A stretch of DNA of 64,000 bases. It comes from Reyranella soli (GTDB lineage Bacteria; Pseudomonadota; Alphaproteobacteria; Reyranellales; Reyranellaceae). The notes beneath the pieces are model-generated. The model did no database searches and was not told where the DNA came from. It saw only the letters and a program-made list of their open reading frames with translations. The stretch lies in contig NZ_BKAJ01000045.1 in assembly GCF_007992495.1 (NCBI RefSeq), positions 1-64,000 on the forward strand. The letters run 5' to 3'. Below are positions 34,348 to 43,650 of the stretch, piece by piece. Each line of letters begins with the position of its first letter. The stretch's first letter is position 1. Position numbers and translations under genes: made by a program.

Positions 34348-35538
34348 ATGACAGTCGTTGCAAGATTGCGGTCCGGCATCGCCGGCGCCGCCGCGTTCGC
34401 CATTCTCGGCATCGCCTTGGCCGGTGCGCCTCGCGTCGAGGCGGCCGATCCCCCCTGCCCCGGCGGCAAGGTGAAGTACTACCGCAATCCGATGGGCACG
34501 CCCGACACCTCGCCGGTGCCCAAAAAGGATTCCATGAACATGGACTACATCCCGGTCTGCGAGGACGCGGCCGGGGAGGCGCCAGGCACCGTCAAGCTGA
34601 GCCTCGACAAGGTGCAGCGGCTGGGTGTCCGCACCGAGGAGGTGCAGCAGCGCACCCTCTCGCGCACCGTGCGCGCCTTTGCCAGCCTGCAGTTCGACGA
34701 GCGGCGTCTGTTCGTGGTGGCGCCCAAGTTCAGCGGCTGGATCGAGAAGCTCGTCGTCAATGCCACCGGCGATACGGTGAAGGTTGGTCAGGATCTGTTC
34801 GACGTCTACAGCCCCGAGCTGAACATCCTGCAGCAGCAATGGCGGGTCGCCGGCCGCAGCGCCGACGCCACCGACAAGTTGCGGTATCTCGCCTTCCCCG
34901 AAGCCGCCCTCGAAAAGCTGCACCGCGGGGACCCGCCCTCGCGCACCGTCGTCTTTTCGTCGCCGGTCGCCGGAACGGTGATCGACAAGATCGCCGTCGA
35001 AGGCATGCACTTCCAGCCGGGCGAGGCGCTGTTTCGCATCGCCGACACCTCCAACATGTGGGTGATGGCCGAGGTCTACGAGCAGGATCTCGCCTTCGTG
35101 AAAGTCGGCGATGCGGCGCGAATCACGGTCAACGCCTGGCCCGATCGTAGCTTCGAGGGGCGAGTCACCTTCATCTATCCCAGCATCGGCAAGGACAGCC
35201 GCACGGCGCGCCTTCGCATCGAAGTGCCGAATCCGGATGGCCAACTGCGCGCGGAAATGGCGGCCACCGTAGAGATCGCGGCCCCTCTCACGGGCAACCA
35301 CCTGGCCGTGCCGGACTCCGCCGTGATCGACAGCGGCCGTCGCCAAGTCGTGCTGGTCGAACGCGGCGAAGGCCACTACGAACCGCGGCCCGTCCGGCTC
35401 GGTGCACGGGTGCCGGGTTACGTCGAAGTGCTGGAAGGCCTGCGATCCGGTGAGAAGGTGGTGACCCGGGCCACCTTCCTGATCGACGCCGAGAGCAACA
35501 TCCGCGCGGCCCTCGCGGCCTTCGGAGACGCCAAGTGA
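34348..35538 (+). CDS. cusB: RND efflux periplasmic adaptor with heavy-metal-binding domain (CusB-like)
   Basis: 396 residues. After a signal peptide a short heavy-metal-binding domain (YYRNPMGTPDTSPVPKKDSM, MDYIPVC; about residues 42-70) is followed by the CusB beta-barrel/barrel-sandwich fold (FSGWIEKLVVNATGDTVKVGQDLFDVYSPEL and SPVAGTVIDKIAVEGMHFQPGEALFRIADTS). It links the inner-membrane pump to an outer-membrane channel; no channel gene is next to it. Overlaps the pump gene by 4 bases. Confidence 0.88.
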   Translation: MTVVARLRSGIAGAAAFAILGIALAGAPRVEAADPPCPGGKVKYYRNPMGTPDTSPVPKKDSMNMDYIPVCEDAAGEAPGTVKLSLDKVQRLGVRTEEVQQRTLSRTVRAFASLQFDERRLFVVAPKFSGWIEKLVVNATGDTVKVGQDLFDVYSPELNILQQQWRVAGRSADATDKLRYLAFPEAALEKLHRGDPPSRTVVFSSPVAGTVIDKIAVEGMHFQPGEALFRIADTSNMWVMAEVYEQDLAFVKVGDAARITVNAWPDRSFEGRVTFIYPSIGKDSRTARLRIEVPNPDGQLRAEMAATVEIAAPLTGNHLAVPDSAVIDSGRRQVVLVERGEGHYEPRPVRLGARVPGYVEVLEGLRSGEKVVTRATFLIDAESNIRAALAAFGDAK

Positions 35539-38500
35539 TCGCCGGCGTCATCCGGTGGTCGGCGCGCAACCTGCTGCTGGTCCTGATCGCCACGGCCGGC
35601 CTCGTGGGCGGGGGGCTGTTCGCCGTCGGTCGACTGTCGCTCGACGCGATTCCCGACCTCTCCGACACGCAGGTGATCGTCTACACCGAGGTGCCGGGAC
35701 AGGCGCCCCAGGTGGTCGAGGACCAGGTGACCTATCCGCTGACCACGGCGCTGCTGGCCGTGCCCAAGAGCCGCGTCGTCCGCGGCTTCTCCTTCTTCGG
35801 CGTGTCGTTCGTCTATGTCGTGTTCGAGGACGGCACCGATATCTACTGGGCGCGCAGCCGCGTGCTCGAATATCTGAACTCGGGCACAGCGAAGCTGCCG
35901 GCCAACGTCAAGCCGACGCTCGGTCCCGACGCGACCGGTGTCGGCTGGGTCTATCAATACGCCGTCGTCGGCGCCAACCGCACCCTGGCCGAGCTGCGCT
36001 CGCAGCAGGACTGGTACGTGCGCTTCGGGCTCGCCAAGGCGCAGGGCGTGGCCGAGGTGGCAAGCGTCGGCGGCTTCGTGCGCCAGTACAACGTCGTCGT
36101 CGATCCGGTGAAGCTCAGGAGCTACGGCGTGCCTCTGTCGCGCGTCGTCGATGCCGTGCGCGCCTCCAACCGCGAGACCGGCGGCCGAGTCGTCGAGCTG
36201 GCCGAGGCCGAGTTCATGGTGCGCGGCCGCGGCTACGTCACGTCGGCGGCCGACCTCGACCAGATCGTGCTGAAGGCCGACGGGCCGACGCCGGTGCTGC
36301 TGCGCGACGTGGCGCGCATCGAGCTGGGTCCCGACGAAAGGCGCGGCCTCAGCGAGCTCGACGGGCAGGGCGAGGCGGTGGGCGGCATCGCCATCCAGCG
36401 CTTCGGCCAGAACGCCCTCGACGTCATCGGCAACGTCAAGGCCAGGCTCAAGGACATCGCCTCCGGCCTGCCCGAGGGTGTGCGGATCGAGACGGTCTAT
36501 GATCGCTCCGAGCTGATTCAGCGCGCCATCGCGACGCTCAAGTCGACCTTGATCGAGGAAAGCCTGGTCGTCGCCGCGGTGTGTGTCGTGTTCCTGCTGC
36601 ATGTCCGCTCGGCCCTGGTGGCGATCATAACCCTGCCGGCCGGCGTGCTGATGGCCTTCATCGCCATGCAGGTGCTGGGCATCGGCTCCAACATCATGAG
36701 CCTGGGCGGCATCGCCATCGCCATCGGCGCCATGGTCGATGCCGCCATCGTCATGATCGAGAGCGCCCACAAGCATCTCGAGCGGCTGAAGCCCGGCCAG
36801 TCGCGCGCCGAGGCCATCATCGAGGCGGCCGTCGAGGTCGGGCCGGCGCTGTTCTTCAGCCTGCTGATCATCACCGTGTCGTTCCTGCCGATCTTCGCGT
36901 TGGAGGAACAGGAAGGCCGGCTGTTCAAGCCCTTGGCCTGGACCAAGAGCCTCGCCATGGCCGCTTCCGCGCTCTTGTCTGTGACGCTGGTGCCGGCGCT
37001 GATGATGCTGTTCGTGCGCGGCCGCATCCTGCCGGAGCGTCGCAATCCGGTGAATCGCGCCCTCATCTGGCTGTATCGGCCATTGATCCACCTGGTGCTG
37101 CGCGCCCGCCTGCTCACCATTGCCGTGGCGGTCGCCGCCCTGGCCGCGTCGGCCTGGCCGGCGATGCGTCTGGGCGCGGAGTTCATGCCAAGCCTCGACG
37201 AGGGCACGCTGTTCTACATGCCAGTAACGCTGCCCGGCCTGTCGGTGACCAAGTCGGCAGAGCTGCTGCAGACGCAGGACAAGATCATCAAGTCGTTCCC
37301 CGAGGTCGCCTCGGTGTTCGGCAAGGCTGGCCGCGCCGCGACGGCGACCGACCCCGCGCCGCTCGAGATGTTCGAGACCATCATCAACCTCAAGCCGAAA
37401 GCCGATTGGCGGCCGGGCATGACCGTGGACAAGCTGATCGCCGAGATGGACCGCGCCCTGCAGTTCCCCGGTGTGAGCAATGCCTGGACCATGCCGATCA
37501 AGGCCCGCATCGACATGCTGGCCACCGGCATCCGCACGCCGGTCGGCGTAAAGCTGCTCGGCCGCGACTACGCCGAGCTCGAGACGATCGCCCGCCAGGT
37601 CGAAGCAGCCATCCATTCAGTGCCAGGCACGACCTCGGCTCATGCCGAACGCGTGACGGGTGGCTATTTCCTGGACATCGTGCCCGATCGCACCCGCTTG
37701 GCGCAGTACGGCGTCATGATCGAGGACGTCCAGCTGGCCGTCGCCAACGCATTGGGCGGCGAAGCCGTGACGACCACGGTCGAAGGCCGCGAGCGCTATT
37801 CGGTGAATGTCCGCTATGCCCGCGACTTCCGCAGCGATCCGCGCGCCATCGCTTCGGACGTGCTGGTGTCGACCATGCGAGGCGGCATGCTGCCGTTGGG
37901 GCAACTCGCCGAGGTGAAGCTGACCCAGGGACCGACGACGATCCGCACCGAGAACGCCCAGCTTGCCGTCTACGTGTATGTCGATTTCCGCGACCGCGAC
38001 CTTGCCGGCTTCGTCGCCGATGCTCGCCGCGCCGTGCAGGAGAGGGTCGTCTTTCCGCCCGGCACCTACGCGGTGTGGAGCGGCCAGTTCGAATACCTCG
38101 AACGTGCCGAGGCCAAGCTGCGGCTGGTCGTGCCGGCGACCCTGCTGCTGATCTTCGTCCTGCTCTATCTCAACTTCGGACGGCTGACTGAGACTCTCAT
38201 CGTGATGCTGTCGCTGCCCTTCGCTCTGGTGGGCGGCCTGTGGCTCGTCTGGTGGATGGGCTTCAACATGAGCGTCGCGGTGGCGGTCGGCTTCATTGCC
38301 CTGGCGGGCGTCGCCGCTGAGACCGGCGTCGTCATGCTGATCTATCTCGACCAGGCGCTGGGAGCGCGGCGTGCGCTGTGCGCAGCGGCAGGCCGGGCAT
38401 TCACGCGAGCCGACCTCCACGCCGCGATCATGGAAGGCGCGGTCGAGCGCGTACGGCCGAAGATGATGACCGTGACGGCCGTCGTCGCCGGGCTGCTGCC

Positions 38501-38687
38501 GATCCTGTGGAACGAGGGCACCGGGTCGGAGGTGATGCAGCGCATCGCCATGCCCATGGTCGGCGGCATGGCTAGTTCGACGCTGCTGACTTTGCTGGTG
38601 ATCCCAGCGATTTATGCGCTGGCGAAGGGCTGGAGCCTGCGGTCCGAACGCCTTCCAGCTAGCGGACCGAACCTGCGCAGCGCCTGA
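35535..38687 (+). CDS. cusA: CusA/CzcA-type heavy-metal RND efflux pump
   Basis: 1050 residues, the size of HME-family RND pumps, with two sets of membrane helices and two large periplasmic loops. The block AWTMPIKARIDMLATGIRTPVGVK is close to the CusA segment that carries a metal-binding methionine (RIDMLSTGIKSP). The helix-4 stretch MSLGGIAIAIGAMVDAAIVMIESAHKHLER holds the proton-relay acidic residues. This points to monovalent Cu/Ag, although Cd/Zn/Co pumps are close relatives. GTG/ATG start overlaps cusB (GTGATC region). Confidence 0.9.
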   Translation: MIAGVIRWSARNLLLVLIATAGLVGGGLFAVGRLSLDAIPDLSDTQVIVYTEVPGQAPQVVEDQVTYPLTTALLAVPKSRVVRGFSFFGVSFVYVVFEDGTDIYWARSRVLEYLNSGTAKLPANVKPTLGPDATGVGWVYQYAVVGANRTLAELRSQQDWYVRFGLAKAQGVAEVASVGGFVRQYNVVVDPVKLRSYGVPLSRVVDAVRASNRETGGRVVELAEAEFMVRGRGYVTSAADLDQIVLKADGPTPVLLRDVARIELGPDERRGLSELDGQGEAVGGIAIQRFGQNALDVIGNVKARLKDIASGLPEGVRIETVYDRSELIQRAIATLKSTLIEESLVVAAVCVVFLLHVRSALVAIITLPAGVLMAFIAMQVLGIGSNIMSLGGIAIAIGAMVDAAIVMIESAHKHLERLKPGQSRAEAIIEAAVEVGPALFFSLLIITVSFLPIFALEEQEGRLFKPLAWTKSLAMAASALLSVTLVPALMMLFVRGRILPERRNPVNRALIWLYRPLIHLVLRARLLTIAVAVAALAASAWPAMRLGAEFMPSLDEGTLFYMPVTLPGLSVTKSAELLQTQDKIIKSFPEVASVFGKAGRAATATDPAPLEMFETIINLKPKADWRPGMTVDKLIAEMDRALQFPGVSNAWTMPIKARIDMLATGIRTPVGVKLLGRDYAELETIARQVEAAIHSVPGTTSAHAERVTGGYFLDIVPDRTRLAQYGVMIEDVQLAVANALGGEAVTTTVEGRERYSVNVRYARDFRSDPRAIASDVLVSTMRGGMLPLGQLAEVKLTQGPTTIRTENAQLAVYVYVDFRDRDLAGFVADARRAVQERVVFPPGTYAVWSGQFEYLERAEAKLRLVVPATLLLIFVLLYLNFGRLTETLIVMLSLPFALVGGLWLVWWMGFNMSVAVAVGFIALAGVAAETGVVMLIYLDQALGARRALCAAAGRAFTRADLHAAIMEGAVERVRPKMMTVTAVVAGLLPILWNEGTGSEVMQRIAMPMVGGMASSTLLTLLVIPAIYALAKGWSLRSERLPASGPNLRSA

Positions 38688-38714
38688 CATGGGCAACCAT
38701 TAGCCAGGTTCCGT

Positions 38715-38745
38715 CATTTAAAGGCATGTATGCACATAAATGCCT
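38715..38745. promoter_or_regulatory. Candidate ArsR/SmtB operator upstream of the third regulator
   Basis: Two nested perfect inverted repeats, CATTTA (38715-38720)/TAAATG (38737-38742) and AGGCAT (38722-38727)/ATGCCT (38740-38745), lie in an AT-rich patch 23 bases before the regulator start. The sequence differs from the TTCCGGAAT-type ars sites, which fits a different sensor. Confidence 0.45.
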
Positions 38746-38767
38746 ACATGGACGTAATCGGAGGCAG

Positions 38768-39166
38768 ATGGCGGTGTCGCGACGGGAAGCTGCGCGCCGG
38801 TGCGTGGCGGTCTTCGACATGGGGTTCTTCAGGGCACTGTGCGAGCCGGCGCGCATCGCGGTGTTGCGCGAGCTCATCCTGTTGGGCCGCGCCGACATCG
38901 CTGCGGTCGCTGCCCGCCTGCCTCAGGATCGCTCGGTTGTTGCGCGTCATTTGCAGCAGCTTGCCGCCGCGCAAATCATCAGGGCGAGCAAGGAAGGCCG
39001 GCACGTCTTCTATCGGATCGACGCCGGCTCGGTTGCGGCACGCCTCGAAGGCATTCTTGCCATAACGCGTCTGCTCGAGTCGGCGATGGGCGACAATGAC
39101 ACGGTAACCAAGGCCAGTCGCTCTGATCCGCGCAGACCGATGGCAAAGCGACGATCGAATGCCTGA
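38768..39166 (+). CDS. ArsR/SmtB-family metalloregulator (cus-linked)
   Basis: 132 residues. Winged-helix core LCEPARIAVLRELILLGRADIAAVAARLPQDRSVVARHLQQLAAAQIIRASKEGRHVFYRI. The cysteines are early (RRCVAVF and ALCEPAR) and there is no C-terminal CC motif, so its sensing site differs from the two ars regulators here. CGGAGGC precedes the ATG; the longer frame from 38726 runs through the operator. It probably regulates itself and perhaps the upstream cus genes. Confidence 0.75.
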   Translation: MAVSRREAARRCVAVFDMGFFRALCEPARIAVLRELILLGRADIAAVAARLPQDRSVVARHLQQLAAAQIIRASKEGRHVFYRIDAGSVAARLEGILAITRLLESAMGDNDTVTKASRSDPRRPMAKRRSNA

Positions 39167-39686
39167 TGACACAACCATCGTCTTCGGCGTGCCGGTGCCC
39201 TCGACCGACCCTGGCTTCCTCGCCGTCGTGCGCTTCCACATCCTGGTGGGCGTGACCTGTGTTATTGCGGGCTTGGTTGCCATGCTCAGTCGCAAACGCC
39301 GAGGCCGTCATTCGACGTCCGGAACGCTCTACTACTGGTGCCTGGCGGTACTCGTCGCTTCAGCCACTGGCCTGTCCGTGGTGCGTTGGGCCGAGAACGA
39401 TCACCTGTTCATCCTCGGCCTTCTTTCCTTGATCGCAGCGACTGTCGGGCGGACAGCTCTGCGTCAGCGTTGGCGCCATTGGATCAGGGTGCACATCACC
39501 GGCATGGGCCTGTCGTACATTCTGATGCTGACCGCGTTCTACGTGGACAACGGCAAGAACCTGCCGCTCTGGAGTGAGCTTCCCCAAATTGCGTTCTGGC
39601 TGTTGCCTGCTGCGATCGGCATACCGCTCATTGTGCGCGCACTGGTGAGGCATCCGCTGGCGCGGCGCGAGCTCACAAAGTCCTAG
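39159..39686 (+). CDS. DUF2306-like small membrane protein
   Basis: 175 residues with about five membrane segments (FHILVGVTCVIAGLVAML, YYWCLAVLVASATGLSVV, FILGLLSLIAATVG, ITGMGLSYILMLTAFYV, IAFWLLPAAIGIPLIV) and conserved histidines near helix starts, recalling DUF2306 proteins. Overlaps the regulator stop by 8 bases, so it is likely co-expressed with it. Function unknown. Confidence 0.55.
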   Translation: MPDDTTIVFGVPVPSTDPGFLAVVRFHILVGVTCVIAGLVAMLSRKRRGRHSTSGTLYYWCLAVLVASATGLSVVRWAENDHLFILGLLSLIAATVGRTALRQRWRHWIRVHITGMGLSYILMLTAFYVDNGKNLPLWSELPQIAFWLLPAAIGIPLIVRALVRHPLARRELTKS

Positions 39687-39817
39687 TCCGCCATTCCGGT
39701 GCGGCGTCTGACGGCGTGTCCCGATTCGTACCGGAAATATGGAAATAGGGACGTCACGAACTCTTAACGTTCCGGCCGCATGCCTCAGACAACCTACGGC
39801 CTGGCACGGAGCGTGTG

Positions 39818-40231
39818 ATGACGGCTCTTTTCGATCTGGACGCGGAGCTTGCGAAGCTGACGATGTTCCGCGGGCGCACGCCGACCTCGACGAGGGAGGA
39901 CCGCAAGGGCTCGTCGGCTCGCCTGGCCACGTATCGCGATGCCACCATCTTCGTGAGCAAGTCGGCTGGCCGGGGCGCCTGGGAGAGGCATCCCGACGGG
40001 GACGAATTCGTCTACATCATCGACGGCGCGGCGACGTTGCATGTCGTCACCGATACGGGGACGCAGTCCACGCCGGTCGATACCGGAAAGCTTGCCATCG
40101 TGCCTGCCGGCGCCTGGCACCGGTTCGATTATCCCGAAGGCGTGACCTTGATGACCATCACGCCGGGCCAGAGCGAATACGTGCGGGCCGACGTCACAGA
40201 TCCGCTCTCCGCCGAGGTGACGCGCGATTAA
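39818..40231 (+). CDS. Cupin-domain protein
   Basis: 137 residues. The cupin motif 1 is ERHPDGDEFVYIIDGAATL, and motif 2 is GKLAIVPAGAWHRFDYPEG. The conserved His/Glu/His ligands (HPDGDE, WH) suggest metal binding. It is convergent with ACR3 and could be a small regulatory or isomerase-like cupin; the ligand is unknown. The ATG was preferred to the overlapping GTG one codon earlier. Confidence 0.75.
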   Translation: MTALFDLDAELAKLTMFRGRTPTSTREDRKGSSARLATYRDATIFVSKSAGRGAWERHPDGDEFVYIIDGAATLHVVTDTGTQSTPVDTGKLAIVPAGAWHRFDYPEGVTLMTITPGQSEYVRADVTDPLSAEVTRD

Positions 40232-40240
40232 GACCTGCGC

Positions 40241-41302
40241 TCAGGTCTTCGACGCCTTGGCATCGCGGCTCGCCACCGCCGCCCCTTCCTCGTACCAGCC
40301 CTTGCTGGCGTTCACGATCTTCACCACCGACAGCATGACCGGCACCTCGATCAGGACACCGACCACGGTGGCCAGGGCGGCGCCCGAGGAAAAGCCGAAC
40401 AGGCTGATGGCGGCGGCGACGGCGAGCTCGAAGAAGTTGCTGGCGCCGATCAGGGCGGAGGGAGCGGCCACGCAATGCGCCTCGCCGGTGGCCCGGTTCA
40501 GGAGATAGGCCAAGCCCGAGTTGAAATAGACCTGGATCAGGATCGGCACGGCCAGCAGGGCGATGATCAGCGGCTGGGAAATGATCTGCTCGCCCTGGAA
40601 GCCGAACAGCAGCACCAGCGTCGTCAGTAGTGCGACCAGCGAGATCGGCTGCAGCCGCGACAGCAGTACCGTCAGTCCGGCCATGCCCGAGCTGGCCAGC
40701 GCGCGACGGCGAATGACCTGTGCCAATAGCACGGGCACCACGATATAGAGCCCGACCGACAGCAGCAGCGTCTCCCACGGCACGCTGATGGCCGAGAGGC
40801 CCAGCAACAGGCCGACGATGGGCGCGAAGGCGAACACCATGATCGTGTCGTTCAGCGCCACCTGGGTCAGGGTGAAATCGGGCTCGCCGTCCGACAGGTT
40901 GCTCCACACGAACACCATGGCGGTACAGGGTGCGGCGGCCAGCAGGATGAGCCCGGCGATGTAGCTGTCGATCTGGTCGGCCGGAAGCCAGGGCCTGAAG
41001 AGATAGCCGATGAACAGCCAGCCCAGCAGCGCCATCGAGAATGGCTTGACCGCCCAGTTGATGAACAGCGTCACGCCGATGCCGCGCCAGTGCTCGCGCA
41101 CCTTGCCGATGGCGGCGAAGTCGACCTTCACCAGCATGGGAATGATCATCAGCCAGATCAGGACGGCGACCGGCAGGTTGACGTGCGCCAGCTCGGCCGC
41201 GCCGATGGCGTGGAACAGGCCGGGGAACCAATGGCCGAGCGCGATGCCAGCCACGATGCACAGCGCCACCCAGAGGGTGAGAAAGCGTTCGAACAGTGAC
41301 AT
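40241..41302 (-). CDS. acr3: ACR3-family arsenite efflux permease
   Basis: 353 residues and ten membrane segments. ACR3 hallmarks: LIWLMIIPMLVKVDF, FINWAVKPFSMALLGWLF, the arsenite-translocating cysteine in LLAAAPCTAMVFVWSNL, and IGASNFFELAVAAAISLFG. It expels arsenite made by ArsC. It has its own candidate ArsR site at 41325-41343, 22 bases before the start, so it can be expressed separately from arsJ upstream. Confidence 0.95.
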   Translation of the reverse strand: MSLFERFLTLWVALCIVAGIALGHWFPGLFHAIGAAELAHVNLPVAVLIWLMIIPMLVKVDFAAIGKVREHWRGIGVTLFINWAVKPFSMALLGWLFIGYLFRPWLPADQIDSYIAGLILLAAAPCTAMVFVWSNLSDGEPDFTLTQVALNDTIMVFAFAPIVGLLLGLSAISVPWETLLLSVGLYIVVPVLLAQVIRRRALASSGMAGLTVLLSRLQPISLVALLTTLVLLFGFQGEQIISQPLIIALLAVPILIQVYFNSGLAYLLNRATGEAHCVAAPSALIGASNFFELAVAAAISLFGFSSGAALATVVGVLIEVPVMLSVVKIVNASKGWYEEGAAVASRDAKASKT

Positions 41303-41324
41303 CAGGCGTTCATTGTTTCCATTA

Positions 41325-41343
41325 TTCGCGAATAATCGAAGGA
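41325..41343. promoter_or_regulatory. Candidate ArsR operator, site C
   Basis: TTCGCGAATAATCGAAGGA, 22 bases upstream of ACR3, overlapping a perfect 16-bp palindrome ATTATTCGCGAATAAT (41321-41336). It lies in the short gap between arsJ and acr3. Confidence 0.6.
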
Positions 41344-41353
41344 CTAGCGATGG

Positions 41354-42598
41354 TCAAGCGGCCCGGCCGCGCGGCGTTTCGCCGGCAGGCAGAAGGAAGG
41401 TGGTGGCCCAGCAGACGGCGAGCATCGCCGCCGATCCGAAGAGGCAGGCCGTCATGCCGCCGAGCTGATAGAGCGTGCCCGACAAGAGGATGCCGATCAG
41501 ACGGCCCGTGGCATTGGCGGCGTAGTAGAAGCCCACGTCCTCCGCCGCCTTCTCCGAGCCGGCATAGGCCAGGATCAGGTAGGAATGCAGCGAGGAGTTC
41601 ACCGCGAACGGCAAGGCAAAGAGCGCCAGGCCCGCGACCACGACAAGGTCGGGGTGCCACAAGCCCTGATCCCTGAGCAGCACGCCGAGCGCCAGCGGCA
41701 CCACGGTCAATAGGCCGGCCCACAGCCGCGCGTTGGGCACTTCGCGGCTGATGCCATCGGGGCTGCGCGTGACCAGGGCGGGTGCTGCCGCCTGGATCAT
41801 GCCGTAGGCGATCGTCCAGGTGGCGAGGAAGGCGCCGACCTCGACGAAGCGCCAGCCCGCCGCGTAGAGGAATACCGGCAGGCCGACGACGAACCAGACC
41901 TCGCGCGCACCGAACAGGAACACGCGCGCCGCCGCGAGCAGGTTGACGCCGCGCGACTTGGCGAAGAATTCGCGCACCGTCTTCGATGCCTTCGCTTTCC
42001 CGAGCTGGCGCGGCAGCAGGAATAGTCCGGCCAGGAAGATGACGCCGATCACGCCGGTCATCAGCCACAGCGCCGGCTTGAAGCCCATGACGTCGAGCAA
42101 CAGCCCACCGACGAAGAAGCCGATGCCCTTCATGGCGTTCTTCGAGCCGGTGAAATACGCCACCCACTTGAAGAGCTGGCCCGAGCCTTCGGCCGACGTG
42201 GCCTTGATCGCCGTCTTCGACGCGGTCTTGGTGAAGTCCTTGGCGAGGCCTGCGATGCCCTGGGCGGCCACCACCCAGGCGACCGAAGCTGCCGCGGTCC
42301 AGGCCGGATCGAGCGCCGACAGCATCGCCAGCCCCGCGATCTGCAGGCCCTGGCCCACGGCCAGCATGCGCGGGATGCCGAAGCGGGTCGCCAGCCAGCC
42401 GCCCAAAAGGTTGGCGACGATGCCGGCGAACTCGTACAGAAGGAACAGGAAGGCGAGTGTGAAGGGCGAATAGCCGAGCTTGAAGAAGTGCAGCAGCACC
42501 AGCATGCGCAGCGCGCCGTCGACCAGGGTGAAGCCCCAGTAGGAGGCCGTCACGACCAGGTAGTGGCGCGTCGCCCCTGTTCTCCTGACTTGGGCCAT
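41354..42598 (-). CDS. arsJ: Organoarsenical exporter ArsJ (MFS)
   Basis: 414 residues. ArsJ marks: SYWGFTLVDGALRMLVLLHFFKLGYSPF at the start and GLAKDFTKTASKTAIK in the middle, with FKWVAYFTGSKNAMKGIGFFVGGLL. ArsJ exports 1-arseno-3-phosphoglycerate formed when GAPDH uses arsenate in place of phosphate; the compound then breaks down outside. The ATG at 42598 overlaps the GAPDH stop (TGATG), coupling translation of the two partners. Confidence 0.92.
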   Translation of the reverse strand: MAQVRRTGATRHYLVVTASYWGFTLVDGALRMLVLLHFFKLGYSPFTLAFLFLLYEFAGIVANLLGGWLATRFGIPRMLAVGQGLQIAGLAMLSALDPAWTAAASVAWVVAAQGIAGLAKDFTKTASKTAIKATSAEGSGQLFKWVAYFTGSKNAMKGIGFFVGGLLLDVMGFKPALWLMTGVIGVIFLAGLFLLPRQLGKAKASKTVREFFAKSRGVNLLAAARVFLFGAREVWFVVGLPVFLYAAGWRFVEVGAFLATWTIAYGMIQAAAPALVTRSPDGISREVPNARLWAGLLTVVPLALGVLLRDQGLWHPDLVVVAGLALFALPFAVNSSLHSYLILAYAGSEKAAEDVGFYYAANATGRLIGILLSGTLYQLGGMTACLFGSAAMLAVCWATTFLLPAGETPRGRAA

Positions 42599-43638
42599 CA
42601 CGCCTCGGCGTCAATGACGAGGTTGGCGAGGTCGACCATGCGGCAGACATAGCTCATCTCGTTGTCGTACCAGGCGTAGACCTTGAGCAGCGTGCCGTCG
42701 GTCACCATCGTGCTGGGCGCATCGACGATCGAGCTGCGCGTATCGTTGCAATAGTCGGCCGAGACCAGCGGACGAGTCTCGTAGCCCAGGATGCCGGCCA
42801 GCGGCCCGCGCGCGGCGTCGTCAAACAGCTCGTTAACCTCGGTTTCGGTCGCGGGCCGCTTCAGCTCGAACACGCAGTCGGTCAGGCTGGCATTGAGCAC
42901 CGGCGCGCGCACGGCGTGGCCGTTCAACTTGCCTTTGAGCTCCGGATAAATGACGGCGATGGCCGTGGCGCTGCCCGTCGTGGTCGGCGCCAGCGACGTC
43001 ATGGCCGAGCGTGCACGGCGCAGGTCCTTGTGCGGCGCGTCGACCACCACATTGGTGTTGGTCGGGTCGTGGATCGTCGTGATCTGGCCGTGCCGGATGC
43101 CGATCGCCTCATGCACGACCTTCACCACGGGCGCGAGACAGTTGGTGGTGCACGAGGCCGCTGTCAGCAGGCGGTGGCGGTCGGGCTCGTAGAGCCGATC
43201 GTTGACGCCGACCACGACATTCAGGGCACGGTCGTCCTTGACCGGTGCGGCCACGATCACGCGCTTCACGCCGCGCTGGAAGTAGCTGTTGAGTTGCTCG
43301 GGCTTCAGGAACTTGCCGGTGCATTCGAGCACGAGGTCGCAGCCGAGATCGCCCCAGGCGACCTCGCCCGGCGAGGGGCCGGCGCTGAAGCCGATATACT
43401 TGCCGCCGACGGCAATGCCGCGCTCGTCGCTGTCGAAGCTCGTGTGCCAGCGGCCGTGGATGCTGTCGAACTCCAGCAGGTGTGCCGTCGCCGCGGCGCC
43501 ACCCTTGATCTCGTTGACGTGCACGACGTCGAGGCGGTTACTACGGCGCGGATCGTCGCCCGGCCGCTGCGCGCCACCGAATGCGGCGCGCAGCGCGAGC
43601 CGACCCATGCGCCCCATGCCGTTGATACCCACCCTCAT
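42598..43638 (-). CDS. gapdh: ArsJ-associated glyceraldehyde-3-phosphate dehydrogenase
   Basis: 346 residues, type I GAPDH fold: NAD fold [20 protein letters not shown], catalytic Cys in [16 protein letters not shown], and [15 protein letters not shown] near the end. Placed between the arsR-arsC fusion and arsJ, it is the dedicated enzyme that makes 1-arseno-3-phosphoglycerate, not the glycolytic copy. Twelve bases separate it from the arsRC stop. Confidence 0.92.
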   Translation of the reverse strand: MRVGINGMGRMGRLALRAAFGGAQRPGDDPRRSNRLDVVHVNEIKGGAAATAHLLEFDSIHGRWHTSFDSDERGIAVGGKYIGFSAGPSPGEVAWGDLGCDLVLECTGKFLKPEQLNSYFQRGVKRVIVAAPVKDDRALNVVVGVNDRLYEPDRHRLLTAASCTTNCLAPVVKVVHEAIGIRHGQITTIHDPTNTNVVVDAPHKDLRRARSAMTSLAPTTTGSATAIAVIYPELKGKLNGHAVRAPVLNASLTDCVFELKRPATETEVNELFDDAARGPLAGILGYETRPLVSADYCNDTRSSIVDAPSTMVTDGTLLKVYAWYDNEMSYVCRMVDLANLVIDAEA

Positions 43639-43650
43639 CGTCGCTCTCCG

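Noticed and set aside
35418-37616. A 732-codon minus-strand frame opposite cusA
   Set aside because: Composition is Asp/His/Arg/Gln-rich with no motif, and the plus strand is an unmistakable RND pump.
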